Numbered from the stretch's first letter, positions 20,094 to 31,487 are shown. The stretch: DNA of 64,000 nt from Zygaena filipendulae (GCA_907165275.2 OU015666.1:4184001-4248000), one strand, 5' to 3'. The notes: generated by a model not told the origin, from the sequence alone. A program made the numbers and translations.

Positions 20094-20175
20094 TATGTCC
20101 TTTTCTGTAACCCTGAAAACGTGTTTGCGAAATTTAATGATGATCGGTTAAGTCGTGAAAGCGTAACAAACAAAC
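20094..20175 (+). mobile_element. Lep-A fragment in opposite orientation
   Basis: TACCCTATGTCCTTTTCTGT, CGTGTTTGCGAAATTTAATG and GATCGGTTAAGTCGTGAAAG read in the forward sense directly after the end of a reverse copy. Confidence 0.6.
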
Positions 20176-21289
20176 AAAACAATAAAATAACTCTTAGATT
20201 GTTAACTTTTCCCTAGTTTTTACCCCGAGAGTTCGGGACTCTCTTTAACTCCTTTTTTAATCTTTTTTTCCGGAATTACGTAAAAGTTAACACTTTTTCC
20301 GGAAAGAAAACTTCCAATCAGTGGAATAATTTTGAGAATAGGTTCAGCAGTTCCATAGACTACACGGATTACAACCTTCAGACAAATTACTGCATAAAAA
20401 ACGTAGGTATATTATCGAAAACCATTAAGAGCGCTTTACGCCTATCTACGTTTAAAAATGACAAAAAAACATCTTATTATTGTAATGTTTATAAAGTGGT
20501 ATTTGACAACCAAACCATGGTGAAAAACCATTTGCTAAGATTAGTCATCGAGTTGAAGTTCCTCAGATTGATGGTCGTGGTCGATCGGTGTCAGCACAGA
20601 TAAAATAATTTGAATATTTTAGATAGAAAGTCAAACATAGCGACACTTACTAAACAAACATTAATATATTCCAAAATTTTTAAATAAATATATGGCTAGA
20701 TTTATAATATCGAGTAGGTAGATCGAATATAATAATAATTTTATTAAAATTAATAATTTAATTTACCTTAATAATTGATTCTTCTTTAGGATTTTTAACT
20801 ACTTGACAACGATTTTTTTGCGATTTTCAATAACAATTTCTATCTACCTATTATGCTAGAAATTGAAATGGTACAGAAGTATTACTTATCTATAAAAAAA
20901 TAATATTTACCCTATCTTACATATTCAATCATAGATTTCTTTGTGAACGAAATATCTTCTAAATATGTTTTTTCTTGCGAATAGACTCTAGCATTGAAGT
21001 AGATATACGTGTACGGTGTATGTCGCTAGTTCTACATTCAAGAGGCTCTTCCTTCTGATATTAGAAACGTGAGAGATTGTGGAGATAATTGTTGCTTAAT
21101 AACGCAAAAACGTCTCAACGGATTCGGACGAAAATTTGTAGAAAATATTCACGTAGGATACATTATTCCAAATAACTTATGGTATTCCGAGGGAATTTCA
21201 AAATTTACGTGTGCATAATCTCTGAGAACAGATAAAGTACGTTATCTATACTTCTATACTAGTATAATCTAACTATACTAATATAATAA
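20176..21289. other. Intergenic DNA without a supported gene
   Basis: AT-rich. The segment 21090-21235 vaguely resembles decayed Lep-A (CAACGGATTCGGACGAAAAT, GGTATTCCGAGGGAATTTC) but is too diverged to call. Confidence 0.35.
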
Positions 21290-21475
21290 AGAGGTAAAGT
21301 TTGTGAATTGTTTGTGACATTGTAGGGGGTAATCTCTGGATCTTCTGAACCGATTTTGCAAATTCTTCACTTATAAGAAACGAAGATAGTCCTGAGTGAC
21401 ATAAGAGTTCTTTTGATTCTGAAATTCCGACGCGAACTCCGAAATTACCGCGGGTGTAGCTGCGGGGGAACAGCT
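21290..21475 (-). mobile_element. Lep-A copy
   Basis: GGGGGTAATCTCTGGATC, GAACCGATTTTGCAAATTCT, TAGTCCTGAGTGACATAAG and ACCGCGGGTGTAGCTGCGG lead to GGGGGAACAGCTAGTA. Confidence 0.7.
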
Positions 21476-21484
21476 AGTAATTTA

Positions 21485-21672
21485 TTAAGAGAAAAGATTT
21501 GACTTTTTGCACGTCTGTTTGTAATGGATCATTTCCAAAACTACTCAACCGATTTTAAATTTTTTTTTTTTTTTAGGAAGCTGAAATGTTTCTGAGTGAC
21601 ATAGGGTAAATTTTATTCCGAGATTCTCACGGGAACTTAGAAACTAACACGAAAGAAACCTTGGAGGATCGA
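21485..21672 (-). mobile_element. Lep-A copy, degraded CGCGG end
   Basis: ACTACTCAACCGATTTTAAA, a poly-T run, GGAAGCTGAAATGTTTCTGA and CATAGGGTAAATTTTATTCC match the family; the final segment has mutated to AACACGAAAGAAACCTTGGA. Confidence 0.6.
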
Positions 21673-22380
21673 CTGGTAAATAATAAATTTAAGTCGTTAT
21701 TACGAGAAATATTCAAATTATTTATATGCAATTTGAAACAAAAACTGCAGCTCCACGCATTCTTACAACAATGAGTTACTGATACACAGTGGTAACGAAA
21801 CGATGCGAACATTATACACACGGCACGACTCATTATTTTCACACGCGTGGCGCGAAATGCCCGTGGAGCGTATCGTATTAAGTAACAATGACACTTTATA
21901 CGCACCGCGTACGCAATCGACTGTACCCCATAAATCATAATACCTGCTATGTCAGCTTTAATAGGCCATCCCAAATTTACATCTTTTTGAATCTTATTGA
22001 AATCAATTTTTCAGCATAATCTACATATTTGACAGCACCGTTTGTGTTGCCTAAGTAAACATTTATGCGAAAAATATTGGTGTTTACTCTCAGTCTAGGT
22101 GTTAAAAATTCAAATTCAAAAATTCTGTATTACTTAGCATTGGTTGATACAATCACATAGGTATTATAGTCGCCAGCAGGTTGTTAGAACTATAAATGAC
22201 TGTCAGTTCGGAACACGTCCTGTATAGAGAATAACTGACAAGAAACTTAGCAAGGTTGTCTTTTTTGTATCGAGTATAATAAAATTAGGTTATATTTACA
22301 AAAGAAGTAAATATTTATTTATTTATTTATTTAGACATAATTATAACACCATAACAGCTATTCACTAAAGCGATGCTATA
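21673..22380. other. Intergenic DNA
   Basis: No supported gene. An (ATTT)n run is at 22314-22335, next to the 3' end of the following SINE. The minus frame at 21627-21974 partly overlaps Lep-A and shows no family motif. Confidence 0.4.
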
Positions 22381-22673
22381 AAATAAATATAATATAATAA
22401 TAATATAATATAATATAATAATCCACTTCACAACACACAGATCTACTTGATCCCACACTAAGCTATAAGCTTGTGTCGTGGAACCAAGCAAACGTGGTAT
22501 ATACTACACATATTATTACATATATATTATACTATAGATATATATATATACACACCCAGACTGGAAAATGGAACCCTGTGTTCATCACACAAAGTCCACC
22601 CCCACCGGGAATCGAACCCGGAACCTCTTGATTAGCGGGCAGGCATGGTAACCATTGCGCCAATCGGTTCGTC
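22381..22673 (-). mobile_element. SINE-S, tRNA-headed, near full length
   Basis: On the minus strand it begins GACGAACCGATTGGCGCAAT, giving an A box (TGGCGCAATGGTTA) and, about 35 bases on, a B box (GGTTCGATTCC within GGGTTCGATTCCCGG). The head resembles an Arg/Asn-type tRNA but lacks a paired acceptor stem. The body runs TTGTGTGATGAACACAGGG, TTTTCCAGTCTGGGTGTG, ACCACGTTTGCTTGG, CTTATAGCTTAGTGTGGGAT and ends GAAGTGGATT with an (ATTAT)n tail. This is a Pol III-transcribed non-coding retroposon, mobilised in trans by a LINE. A truncated sister is at 19627-19820. Confidence 0.85.
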
Positions 22674-24233
22674 AATAATAATATTAATAATAATTACTAA
22701 TTACTAATTGGCATCAATTGCTTCTACACACGCGTAAGCCGCCTCTGTAAATTTCAGCATGTTGCAAGAAAAAATGTCAGTCTTTAAAGATAACCGGTTT
22801 AAAATAGTTATGGCCCGGGACAGTGGGGAAAACTTCATTAAATTCGACCTATGTAAATATGTATTACATCAGTTGTCTGGCATCAAAATTATAAGCTCTG
22901 ATTAGTTTGCGATGAGGTGGCGCTGTTCGAAAATGTCCAAGCATTATTATTATTAAGTATTATATGTATTTTTAAGTACCAAAGTATGTTTTAATTTAAC
23001 CAAAAAAATATACACGAAAGAGCATGTCCAATGTACTCAGTATTGCATAGTCTGATAAAACGCAAGCAAAGCAAAAAATTATGTAAAGTTATGCCTATAA
23101 ACGCATTCACGCAAAGCCTTTTAGAAAACATGGCGCTGTTTCGAGCATCGATTTTTGAAGCGTGCACATTGAACCGTACACTAATTTAGGGCAGATTATT
23201 AAAAAAAGGAGTCCGCCACGAATGGCACTCGGTACCAACACATTCAATATACGAAACAAAGGGTTGTAAGTAGGGCTGCCAACTTTTGTGCACGGATTTT
23301 TTGAAAATTATGCTATTAAATTGTTGGATGTAACTAAAAAAGCTATCAAATTATAGGAAAAAGCGAAGAATACTTTCAATTAGAAACCAGATTTATAAAC
23401 GTATTTATTATTTGTTTTATGGAATACTAGCTGTTCTCCTCGCGGCTCCACGTCATTTTCATAATTTACTAGAGAACTTGGAAGTGTGTACACACTTTTG
23501 TGCAAGCGCGTACACGCGCAAGAAGTGAAAAATAAATAAATAGAAGAAATCAGCGCGGCACTCAAGTGCTCGCTAGTCGCTTGTCTATGACCATGACACC
23601 ACCGCTGCTTTATAAAGCTTTATATAATATAGGTATGATACATGCACATCATGAATTGACTTATTCGTAGATATGGCCACGACATACTATATAAGTACAT
23701 TTAGATACCTACCTAAGTAATTTGACACCGTCGCAGCAGTTAAAAAATTAAGCACCTATGATAATAATTTTATATATAATTATTTATATTTTATTATTAT
23801 GTATAATGCGTAAGACAATTGAAATTTGAAATAACAATATTTTTTTTTGCTTTGACGTACACTTTAAACGGGGCGTCTCGGCTTTCGAGGGACGATTGGC
23901 AACCCTAGCTGTAGGCGGCAGCGCGTGTTTGTTTAAACACTCGGCTAGCAATAATCAATTCACTGAGCAAGAACCCTCCGCAGATGGATAAAGGTTGTTT
24001 ATGAATAATTAATTGTTTGTAATGGAATTCAATTGCTTTACTCTCCTATTGAATCGAGTGAATTTGTTTGGCTGCTAGTGTATTACAATCTCATAAGACC
24101 TGACACAAGTGCCAGTAAGTACTTAAGAACAAATCGTGTAGCCTTCATGGCGAAATAATCACTAAAGATCGAACAGAGTACCTAACATATAGATAACGCC
24201 TGTTTGTATGTACCTAAGCTGAACTGGGCCCTT
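22674..24233. other. Intergenic DNA without a supported gene
   Basis: Mixed composition. The phrase GGCAACCCTAGCTGTAGGCGG near 23890 and similar 'GGCAACCCT/GGGTTGCC' strings near 13640 and 7999 may be ends of another old repeat, not resolved here. Confidence 0.4.
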
Positions 24234-24454
24234 ATTCACTATGACAACAACATTCCTCGCCTATAACGCGCTTCCCAAAAACACAATCCCAAGTCTAGGT
24301 GACAAAATATTAGAAGTTAATATTATGTATGCCATAAGAAACGTTGTAAATATGTTTTTTGGAAGTGAAACTTTTTGAAGAACGAGGGAACGACGATTTT
24401 TGTGGTGCGTTATCTTAACGCGCCGTGTTATGGTCATAGTGAATCAGGGCCCAG
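24234..24454 (+). mobile_element. MITE-D copy 1
   Basis: CTGGGCCCTTATTCACTATG at the left is mirrored by CATAGTGAATCAGGGCCCAG at the right. Interior blocks AACACAATCCCAAGT, GACAAAATATTAGAAGTTAA and GCGCCGTGTTATGGTC recur in the copy at 46347-46565 in the same order. No coding capacity. Confidence 0.85.
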
Positions 24455-24728
24455 ATGCATTCAATTTTGCTTCAGAATACTTAGGATGTGCCTCATTTTT
24501 GAAATTTGTCAACTTTCTATTCACATAATGTGTAGAAAAGTTAAGTGATATGATAACAAATAAAATTAATGAACATACCTTCCTTAGACCAAATGAAAAG
24601 ATTTTATTTCGTCTGAGATATCTATACTTATTGAATTGGCAGTTATACGATATCATATTTGGCAGCCATACATTTTGAGGAATAAAGGAGTTAAGTCCAA
24701 CTAAATTATTATAATAAATGTTTACGAA

Positions 24729-24884
24729 ATCCTAGTATTATAAATTCGAACGTGAGTTTGTTTTTGATAAGCTTTCACGTCTTTACTGCTCAACCGATTA
24801 TCATGAAATTTTGCATTGGATAGGTACAGATTGTCAGGGGTCCCTACAGAAAAAGACATAGGGTACTTATTATCACAGCTAGTA
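24729..24884 (-). mobile_element. Lep-A copy, short
   Basis: ATCCTAGTATTATAAATTCG (mirrored tail), CAACCGATTATCATGAAATT, AAAGACATAGGGTACTTATT and CACAGCTAGTA; the CGCGG segment is deleted. Confidence 0.75.
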
Positions 24885-24953
24885 ATTTTTGGTTTGGTTT
24901 TTAATAAATAAAAAAGTAATATACATTGATTTGTCCTGTCCTTTTAGTTTAAA

Positions 24954-25192
24954 CTAGCTGACCCGCGCGGTTTCACCCGCGATAATTTCGAAGTTCCCGA
25001 GGAATTGTTCCATACAAACTTTGCAACCCTTTTTCATCCCTTTAGGGGTTGAATTTTCTAAAATCCTTTCTTATCGGATGCCTACGCCATACAAAGAACA
25101 CACCCTCCGAGTTTCAGGTCTCTACGATCAGCGGTTTAGGCTGTGCGTTGATCCATCAGTTATTCAGGACAAAGCATTTTATATGTATAGAT
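24954..25192 (+). mobile_element. Lep-A fragment, CAGCGGTTTAGG subfamily
   Basis: ACTAGCTGACCCGCGCGG at the start, then GGAATTGTTCCATACAAACT, TTTAGGGGTTGAATTTTC, CAGCGGTTTAGGCTGTGCG and a TATATGTATAGAT end. Sister of 1133-1385. Confidence 0.8.
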
Positions 25193-25683
25193 AATAATTA
25201 ATAGAGTTTAGCAAGTTTTTTAAAGTTTAACAATTTAAGTCAATTCTTTTAGAGATGAACTTTGCCTCTTTTAACCGACTTCCAAAAAGGAGGAGGTTCT
25301 GCATTCAGCTGTTCACATAATATGTTTTGTCGGATTTCTTTTGCCTTGAACTATCTAAACATAGAAAATAAACTTTGTAAATATTGCCGTATATTTCTCC
25401 GAGATATAGTGACGCTAAAGTTGGTATTTCGTTTAAAATAATTTTCCACGCGTTGAGCCTGTCTTATAGAAGAAAAAACTAATTTTGAATGAAATCGATA
25501 GGCACCAATTTATAAAGTAATATTAGATATCGCACAAAATTGACAGCACTAGCGAAAATGTCAGTTACAAAGTGTTTTTTTGCACGACTTTCCTTTCCTA
25601 GGGACTGAGTGACATTACCCATCATTTTTTTTTGCCTAGGTAGGCAGGTACATATATTCAATTCCTTTATTTCTTTTATGTTT
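25193..25683. other. Intergenic DNA
   Basis: It contains a TTTTAACCGACTTCCAAAAA string at about 25273, the terminal motif also seen at 9270 and (inverted) 32028. Otherwise nothing recognised. Confidence 0.45.
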
Positions 25684-25870
25684 ACTAGCTGATGCCCGCG
25701 GTTTCATCCGCGTTAATGTCGGAGTTACCGCGGAAATCCCACGATAAAGAATACCCCTGACAGCGTGTATCAAAATTTCATAAAAATCTATTAAGCGGTT
25801 AATACGAGAAAGGCGTGAGAGCGTAACAAACGAACAAATCCAAATTTAAATTTATAAAATTAGTTAGGAT
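25684..25870 (+). mobile_element. Lep-A copy
   Basis: ACTAGCTGATGCCCGCGG at the start, GTGTATCAAAATTTCATAAA inside and TTTATAAAATTAGTTAGGAT at the end. Confidence 0.8.
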
Positions 25871-26413
25871 GTCACTATTTTTATTAAGGACCGACCCATA
25901 TGAGGTTTGCACTAAGCCTTATTGTCTGCCTGTTGTTTCAGTACTTTCTTTCACTAGTTCCATAATGGTACTACTGGGATATAGCTATTATGGGATAAGT
26001 TTACGGATCTGCACAGATTAAGCGTGCGTCACAAACTACACACCACAAAACTCTCGGCTATTTCAAGACGCCTACCCTACTTTGACCCGCGATAGCTGCC
26101 GACTAAGTGCTCGCTGGCCTTATCACCTGTTATCGTGGCTGATAAGCAAAGTGATGAGCCCGCTTATCGTTTACAATGTGTTAGAGACAACGCTAATGCG
26201 GATATGGTTGATTTGAAACCGTGTCAACAATATTTAGTTACCATTTTTCTTGATTATTGCAGGTAGGTTCCTTTAAAAGTGGGCGGGCCCGAACAGCGAG
26301 AGAGAAAGCGAAGTTTTTTATAAGTTATTTGTACGAAACTGGTTACGTAGCACGAGTTTTGGTTTCGTACGAATATTTTAATGTCTTTGTACGTTTTTTT
26401 TAAGTACTAGCTA
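25871..26413. other. Unique intergenic segment with a GATA-motif cluster
   Basis: Unlike its surroundings, 26010-26230 has balanced composition and no transposon match. The GATA cluster inside it is listed separately. Confidence 0.4.
26119..26169. promoter_or_regulatory. Candidate enhancer: four GATA sites in 50 bp
   Basis: CTTATCAC, GTTATCG, CTGATAAG and CTTATCG occur at about 26119, 26129, 26139 and 26163, each containing the GATA core on one strand. GATA factors are major activators in insect fat body, gut and blood cells. The grouping is suggestive only; there is no identified promoter close by. Confidence 0.3.
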
Positions 26414-26527
26414 TAGATGGGCAATCAACCCGGTTTAAATCCGGTGCTTGGGTTTAAACTTGATAAAAGACCTTAAACGCCTAAGTTTAGATTAGGTTTA
26501 AACCCAGGCACCAGGTTGATCCATCTA
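26414..26527. repeat. Imperfect fold-back repeat (114 bp)
   Basis: TAGATGGGCAATCAACCCGG...GTGCTTGGGTTTAAAC pairs with GGTTTAAACCCAGGCACC...GGTTGATCCATCTA. The arms are about 40 bp with a loop near 26460-26490. Probably a foldback MITE. Confidence 0.7.
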
Positions 26528-26589
26528 CAATACTAGCAGTTCCCAGCACGGTTTCATCCGGTTCAATTTCAGAATTTCATCATTCAGTT

Positions 26590-26611
26590 ACACACACACA
26601 CACACACACAA
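26590..26611. repeat. (CA)n microsatellite
   Basis: Eleven CA units, followed by AAAC repeats. Confidence 0.9.
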
Positions 26612-27170
26612 ACAAACAAAAAACTATTCCTCTTTATAATATAAGGTAGTTAAGGATTCTTCTCTTCTCGACGGACCAGGCCAAACCGGAATGTGTGCCA
26701 GATTTTAGTTGAAAATACAATTTAACAATGACGTTTTTCAGATAAACAAATTTTTATTAGTGCAAATACACGTATCGTTGTAATTACACATTTAAACATC
26801 AGACCTACGGAATATTTTCTAAATACAGTCAGCATCATATTTATAGTTACCTAATACTTTAGTTTGACTTTTAGTTGATCGATAGTAGATAATTAACTAA
26901 GGGGTTCCCGTGGGAATTCCGAGATAAAAAATACTCACTGTAGCTTCCTATAAAAGAAATAATTTTTGATATAGGTTTCGTAGTTTTCGAGTTCCATTTT
27001 AATATCCATTACAAACATACAAAAAATCAAAACTTTTCTCTTTATAATATTATCCTAATATGGTAATAGATTTATACCATGATAAATAAATTAACTTGAA
27101 TACTAAAAACTTTGTTTATCCTATTGAGAATAACAACACAGCTAAGCGTAGGTTGTATGCTAGATACAAT
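26612..27170. other. Intergenic DNA with faint Lep-A remains
   Basis: 26899-27055 holds traces of Lep-A in forward sense (GTGGGAATTCCGAGATAAAA ... TTTATAATATTATCCTAATA) but is too degraded to delimit. Confidence 0.4.
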
Positions 27171-27477
27171 TCGGTAGTTTCCGGGGTGTGAAAATCAGAA
27201 TTCCAATTGGTCCGTCAGTTAGAAAACAAAAAAAATAGACACGTATTTATTGCTTTTCCAAATTAATGAAAACAAACAGCGCATTAAAGTTTGACGTGAC
27301 TCGTGACGTCATTTTTCGGTATAAGCCCCGTACAAACTGCATCGGGTTAAGACGTCACGAGTTTCAACTCAATGTATCGGCGTTATTTTTTTATTACGTA
27401 AAAAAATAAAGAATACGTGTCCAATATTTTTTATTAATCTACACGACGGACTGAAAAAAATTTAATCAACTAGCCAT
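27171..27477 (+). mobile_element. MITE-B copy 3
   Basis: GGTAGTTTCCGGGG and CAACTAGCCA are degraded ends around the family core: TTGGTCCGTCAGTTAG, GCGCATTAAAGTTTGACGTG, GTGACTCGTGACGTCATTTT, AGACGTCACGAGTTTCAACTC and ACGACGGACTGA. One octamer is intact and the other has lost its first base. Confidence 0.8.
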
Positions 27478-27490
27478 ATACTGTAAAATA

Positions 27491-27536
27491 ATATTTACAA
27501 CAATTCAAGGATAAATCCTTGAATTGTTGTAAATAT
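27491..27536. repeat. Perfect 46-bp palindrome
   Basis: A 22-base arm starting ATATTTACAACAATTC (27491-27512) is exactly mirrored at 27515-27536, with only AA between. It lies 13 bp from the end of MITE-B copy 3. Confidence 0.95.
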
Positions 27537-27971
27537 GATAAATTGATAGTAAATTTTCCTGCCGATTGTACCATCTCACAAGTATAAATATAGAAAATGC
27601 AATTATCGTTTATTACACACTTGGCTGTGATAAGAAATAATTTTATTTTTTATCGTCAAACTAGAAAACTTTTTAAAATCAGTCCAACCTCAGAAAGAGA
27701 GAATCAATGAGTCAACTGTTAAATACACGACTGAAAAATTACTTATCAAATTCAATAAGCAATTCGTTGAAGTAAAAATTAATAGGAACAGACTAAGATA
27801 GACTTCATTTCAGATCTTGATTAATATCTGGAGCCAAATATAGGTAACTGAAGTAGTCGGTTAAAGAATATTTGTGGATTAAATAAAATCCAACCAAAAC
27901 TAAGATCCATGGGCCTTTATTTTAATCCAAAGCTATAATAGTTTCATCAGCTATCGGATTTACTTGTTAAA
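27537..27971. other. Left flank of the minisatellite
   Basis: AT-rich unique sequence, nothing recognised. Confidence 0.4.
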
Positions 27972-29695
27972 ACCTGTGTTCCCACGCAAGGCAATCAAAT
28001 GGCAACTGTAACATATCACATCAAACTCTCTCACAAGGGGTCGATACATGTTGGACCTTTATTCCCACGCAAGCCAATCAAATGGCAACTGTAACACATC
28101 ACATCAAACTCTCCCACCAAGGGGTTGCTACATGTTGGACCTGTATTCCCACGCAAGCCAATCAAATGGCAACTGTAACACATCACATCAAACTTTCCTA
28201 CCAAGGGGTCTCTACATGTTGGACCTGTATTCCCACGCAAGCCAATCAAATGGCAACTGTAACACATCACATCAAACTCTCCCACCAAGGGGTCGCTACA
28301 TGTTGGACCTGTATTCCCACGCAAGCCAATCAAATGGCCACTGTAACACATCACATCAAACTTTCCTACCAAGGGGTCTCTACATGTTGGACCTGTATTC
28401 CCACGCAAGCCAATCAAATGGCAACTGTAACACATCACATCAAACTCTCCCACCAAGGGGTCGCTACATGTTGGACCTGTATTCCCACGCAAGCCAATCA
28501 AATGGCAACTGTAACACATCACATCAAACTCTCCCACCAAGGGGTCGCTACATGTTGGACCTGTATTCCCACGCAAGCCAATCAAATGGCAACTGTAACA
28601 CATCACATAAAACCCTCCCACCAAGGGGTCGCTACATGTTGGACCTGTATTCCCACGCAAGCCAATCAAATGGCAACTGTAACTCACCACATCAAACTCT
28701 CCCACCAAGGGGTCTCTACATGTTGGACCTGTATTCCCACGCAAGCCAATCAAATGGCAACTGTAACACACCACATCAAACTCTCCCACCAAGGGGTCTC
28801 TACATGTTGGACCTGTATTCCCACGCAAGCCAATCAAATGGCAACTGTAACACACCACATCAAACTCTCCCACCAAGCGGTCTCTACATGTTGGACCTGT
28901 ATTCCCACGCAAGCCAATCAAATGGCAACTGTAACACACCACATCAAACTCTCCCACCAAGGGGTCTCTACATGTTGGACCTGTATTCCCACGCAAGCCA
29001 ATCAAATGGCAACTGTAACACACCACATCAAACTCTCCCACCAAGCGGTCTCTACATGTTGGACCTGTATTCCCACGCAAGCCAATCAAATGGCAACTGT
29101 AACACACCACATCAAACTCTCCCACCAAGCGGTCTCTACATGTTGGACCTGTATTCCCACGCAAGCCAATCAAATGGCAACTGTAACACATCACATCAAA
29201 CTCTCCCACCAAGGGGTCGCTACATGTTGGACCTGTATTCCCACGCAAGCCAATCAAATGGCCACTGTAACACATCACATCAAACTTTCCTACCAAGGGG
29301 TCTCTACATGTTGGACCTGTATTCCCACGCAAGCCAATCAAATGGCAACTGTAACACATCACATCAAACTCTCCCACCAAGGAGTCGCTACATGTTGGAC
29401 CTGTATTCCCACGCAAGCCAATCAAATGGCAACTGTAACACATCACATCAAACTCTCCCACCAAGGGGTCGCTACTTGTTGGACCTGTATTCCCACGCAA
29501 GTCAATCAAATGGCAACTGTAACACATCACATCAAACTTTCCTACCGAGGGGTCTCTACATGTTGGACCTGTATTCCCACGCAAGCCAATCAAATGGCAA
29601 CTGTAACACACCACATCAAACTCTACCACCAAGGGGTCGCCACATGTTGGACCTGTATTCCCACGCAAGCCAAATCAAATGGCAACTGTAACACA
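27972..29695 (+). repeat. 84-bp minisatellite, about 20.5 units
   Basis: The unit includes AATGGCAACTGTAACACATC, CCACCAAGGGGTCGCTACAT and GTTGGACCTGTATTCCCACG. Units from 28082 to 29678 keep an exact 84-bp period; the first unit (27999) is 83 bp and the last decays into single imperfect copies up to about 29765. Since 84 = 28 codons and the unit has no stop in two plus frames and one minus frame, frames of 545-586 codons stay open on both strands; none has a convincing start context, family match or splice context, so I treat them as artefacts. Units fall into types by linked variants (catcac/caccac, ctccca/ttccta, gtcgct/gtctct, gggg/gcgg). Confidence 0.97.
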
Positions 29696-31176
29696 CATAC
29701 ATATCACATCAAATTCACTCTACATGTAAGATCTGTGCCCACACAAACCTATCAAATGGTCAGAAATCATGAAACGAGAGTAGATTTTTACTTCCCTATC
29801 AAACAAAAAAAAGGATTTTCGAAGTGTTCGAGTAATCGGTGAATATTCATTTATAAAAAAAAGATATACAGACTACAGTCGAACATAATATATTAAAACC
29901 TACAATTTTTTTTGAGTCGTTTAAAAAACACTCGATTCTTTGGAGTGTAAAATGATTCGATGAAATATGAGGACATAGTACAACGACTACATTTATGCGA
30001 TTGTTAAAATTTAGATCAGTGATGAATTGTATAAAAAATAAGGCTATTTTACGTCGACAGACTGTTAGGTATACACAGTTATGTGGAATTGTAGTAGGTA
30101 AGACATATGTATTTATTATTTAGGTAATTTTCTGGATAAATAAATAAACTTTTGCACGGTGAACCACTCGCCAAGCATTTTCGAGTCGACCTTCAAACAA
30201 AATCTAGAGCTACACATTAGATAAACTCAAACTGTCAATAAAGCTCTTAGACTCTTCTACCTTCAATAAAGAACTAAAATATAGAACTAGCTAGACGGGC
30301 AGGCGGGCGCCGCTGGGCCAAGAACTGATTACTGTCGGTATTTCGTATTTTTCACGGACTAAACGACCTCATGAGTTTTTTTTTCTTCTTCAAATTTCAC
30401 TACCAAAGCAATTTGATCAGTTAGTAAATCAATGGTATTCTGCTTTTTTACATGAATAAATCAGAATGCCATTGAAATTAGCTACAGAGTGTTTTTCGGA
30501 ATTACCTCATGGACTCTCTGTATTGGAATAAAAAGAATCTTATGGCATGGGAATTTAGGTTTTGATCTAGTTCAACAGTCATCAAAGCCTAAGTATTGTT
30601 CTTTACCCATAACAATGTGTATGCAAATCTTCATGATGATAGGTTGAGTAAGTAGGTAAGGCGTGAAAGTGTAACAAACAAAAAAATCACATAAGCATTT
30701 TTCCATGCATTCTTCAATTTTTTCTCTTCTTATGAACCTCCCTCGAACTTTAGCGAATATTTGTAAATAATAATTAATCGATTGATCCAGCCGTTCGGTT
30801 TAGTAGTTGCAGAAATAACTCCCTAAACAAAATAAATAACGCACTTTTTCTTTTTATAGATTTTTTCATAGATTTTATATAGTATATTAACTAGGTAGGT
30901 AAGAAGTATTCCAACGTAAGATCATAAGGGTTGAAGTTTGTTTGTTTTCAGCCCTAAATAATCGTCCCCTGGTAAAAAGAGGCAAACTTCGAGTCATTTG
31001 GTAGTCAAAGTACATTTATTCACTTTGGTCGTTCTTTACTGTTTGGTATAATTTATTCAAATTGTCTTGTTTTATTCCCCATTCGCAGTTATTGGACAAC
31101 TTTTCTTTTTAATATACATAGAATATATGTATAGATGTTAAGTAAACAGGAGTGTTTTGCATACGTTTTATTTATT
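29696..31176. other. Intergenic DNA right of the minisatellite
   Basis: Decayed minisatellite units extend to about 29765. After that I find only a Lep-A remnant at 30595-30700 (AATGTGTATGCAAATCTTCA, GATAGGTTGAGTAAGTAGG, GGCGTGAAAGTGTAACAAAC). No gene. Confidence 0.45.
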
Positions 31177-31487
31177 ACTAGCTGTTTCCCGCGGTTTCGC
31201 CCGCGGTATTTTGACGATCCCGCGGGACGCCGTTCGAAGTCGTCGGGGGCCGACTAACCTGCACCCTTCCGTGAAGGTAGGTCGGGTGTGTATTTATTGA
31301 ACTACCCCCTATCACAGCGTGAAAGCGTGACAAAGTACTTTTTCCGACACTTCCAACAATTATCGTCATTCATTATATTTGACCGTGAAAACCGCATGAA
31401 AATTCGTTCAGCAGTTTTCGAGTTTATCGCGAACAGACAGACAGACGCGGCGGAGGACTTTGTTTTTAAATAATACCTATGTAAGGA
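31177..31487 (+). mobile_element. Lep-A-related element with a distinct interior
   Basis: ACTAGCTGTTTCCCGCGG and TTTCGCCCGCGG open it, but the interior (GACGCCGTTCGAAGTCGTCG, CGTGAAGGTAGGTCGGGTG) is not found in other copies. It ends through AATTCGTTCAGCAGTTTTCG, GAACAGACAGACAGACGC and a GGACTTTGTTTTTAAATAAT tail. Confidence 0.7.

Noticed and set aside
22601..22673. Functional tRNA gene on the minus strand
   Set aside because: A and B boxes are present but the acceptor stem does not pair and the sequence continues into a SINE body with an (ATTAT)n tail.
28031..29668. Long minus-strand frame through the minisatellite as a repetitive protein gene
   Set aside because: Frames on both strands are equally open because the period is 84 bp; no start context, family match or flanking exon.
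27972..29695. CRISPR array
   Set aside because: No unique spacers: the whole 84-bp unit is repeated, and the context is an insect genome.
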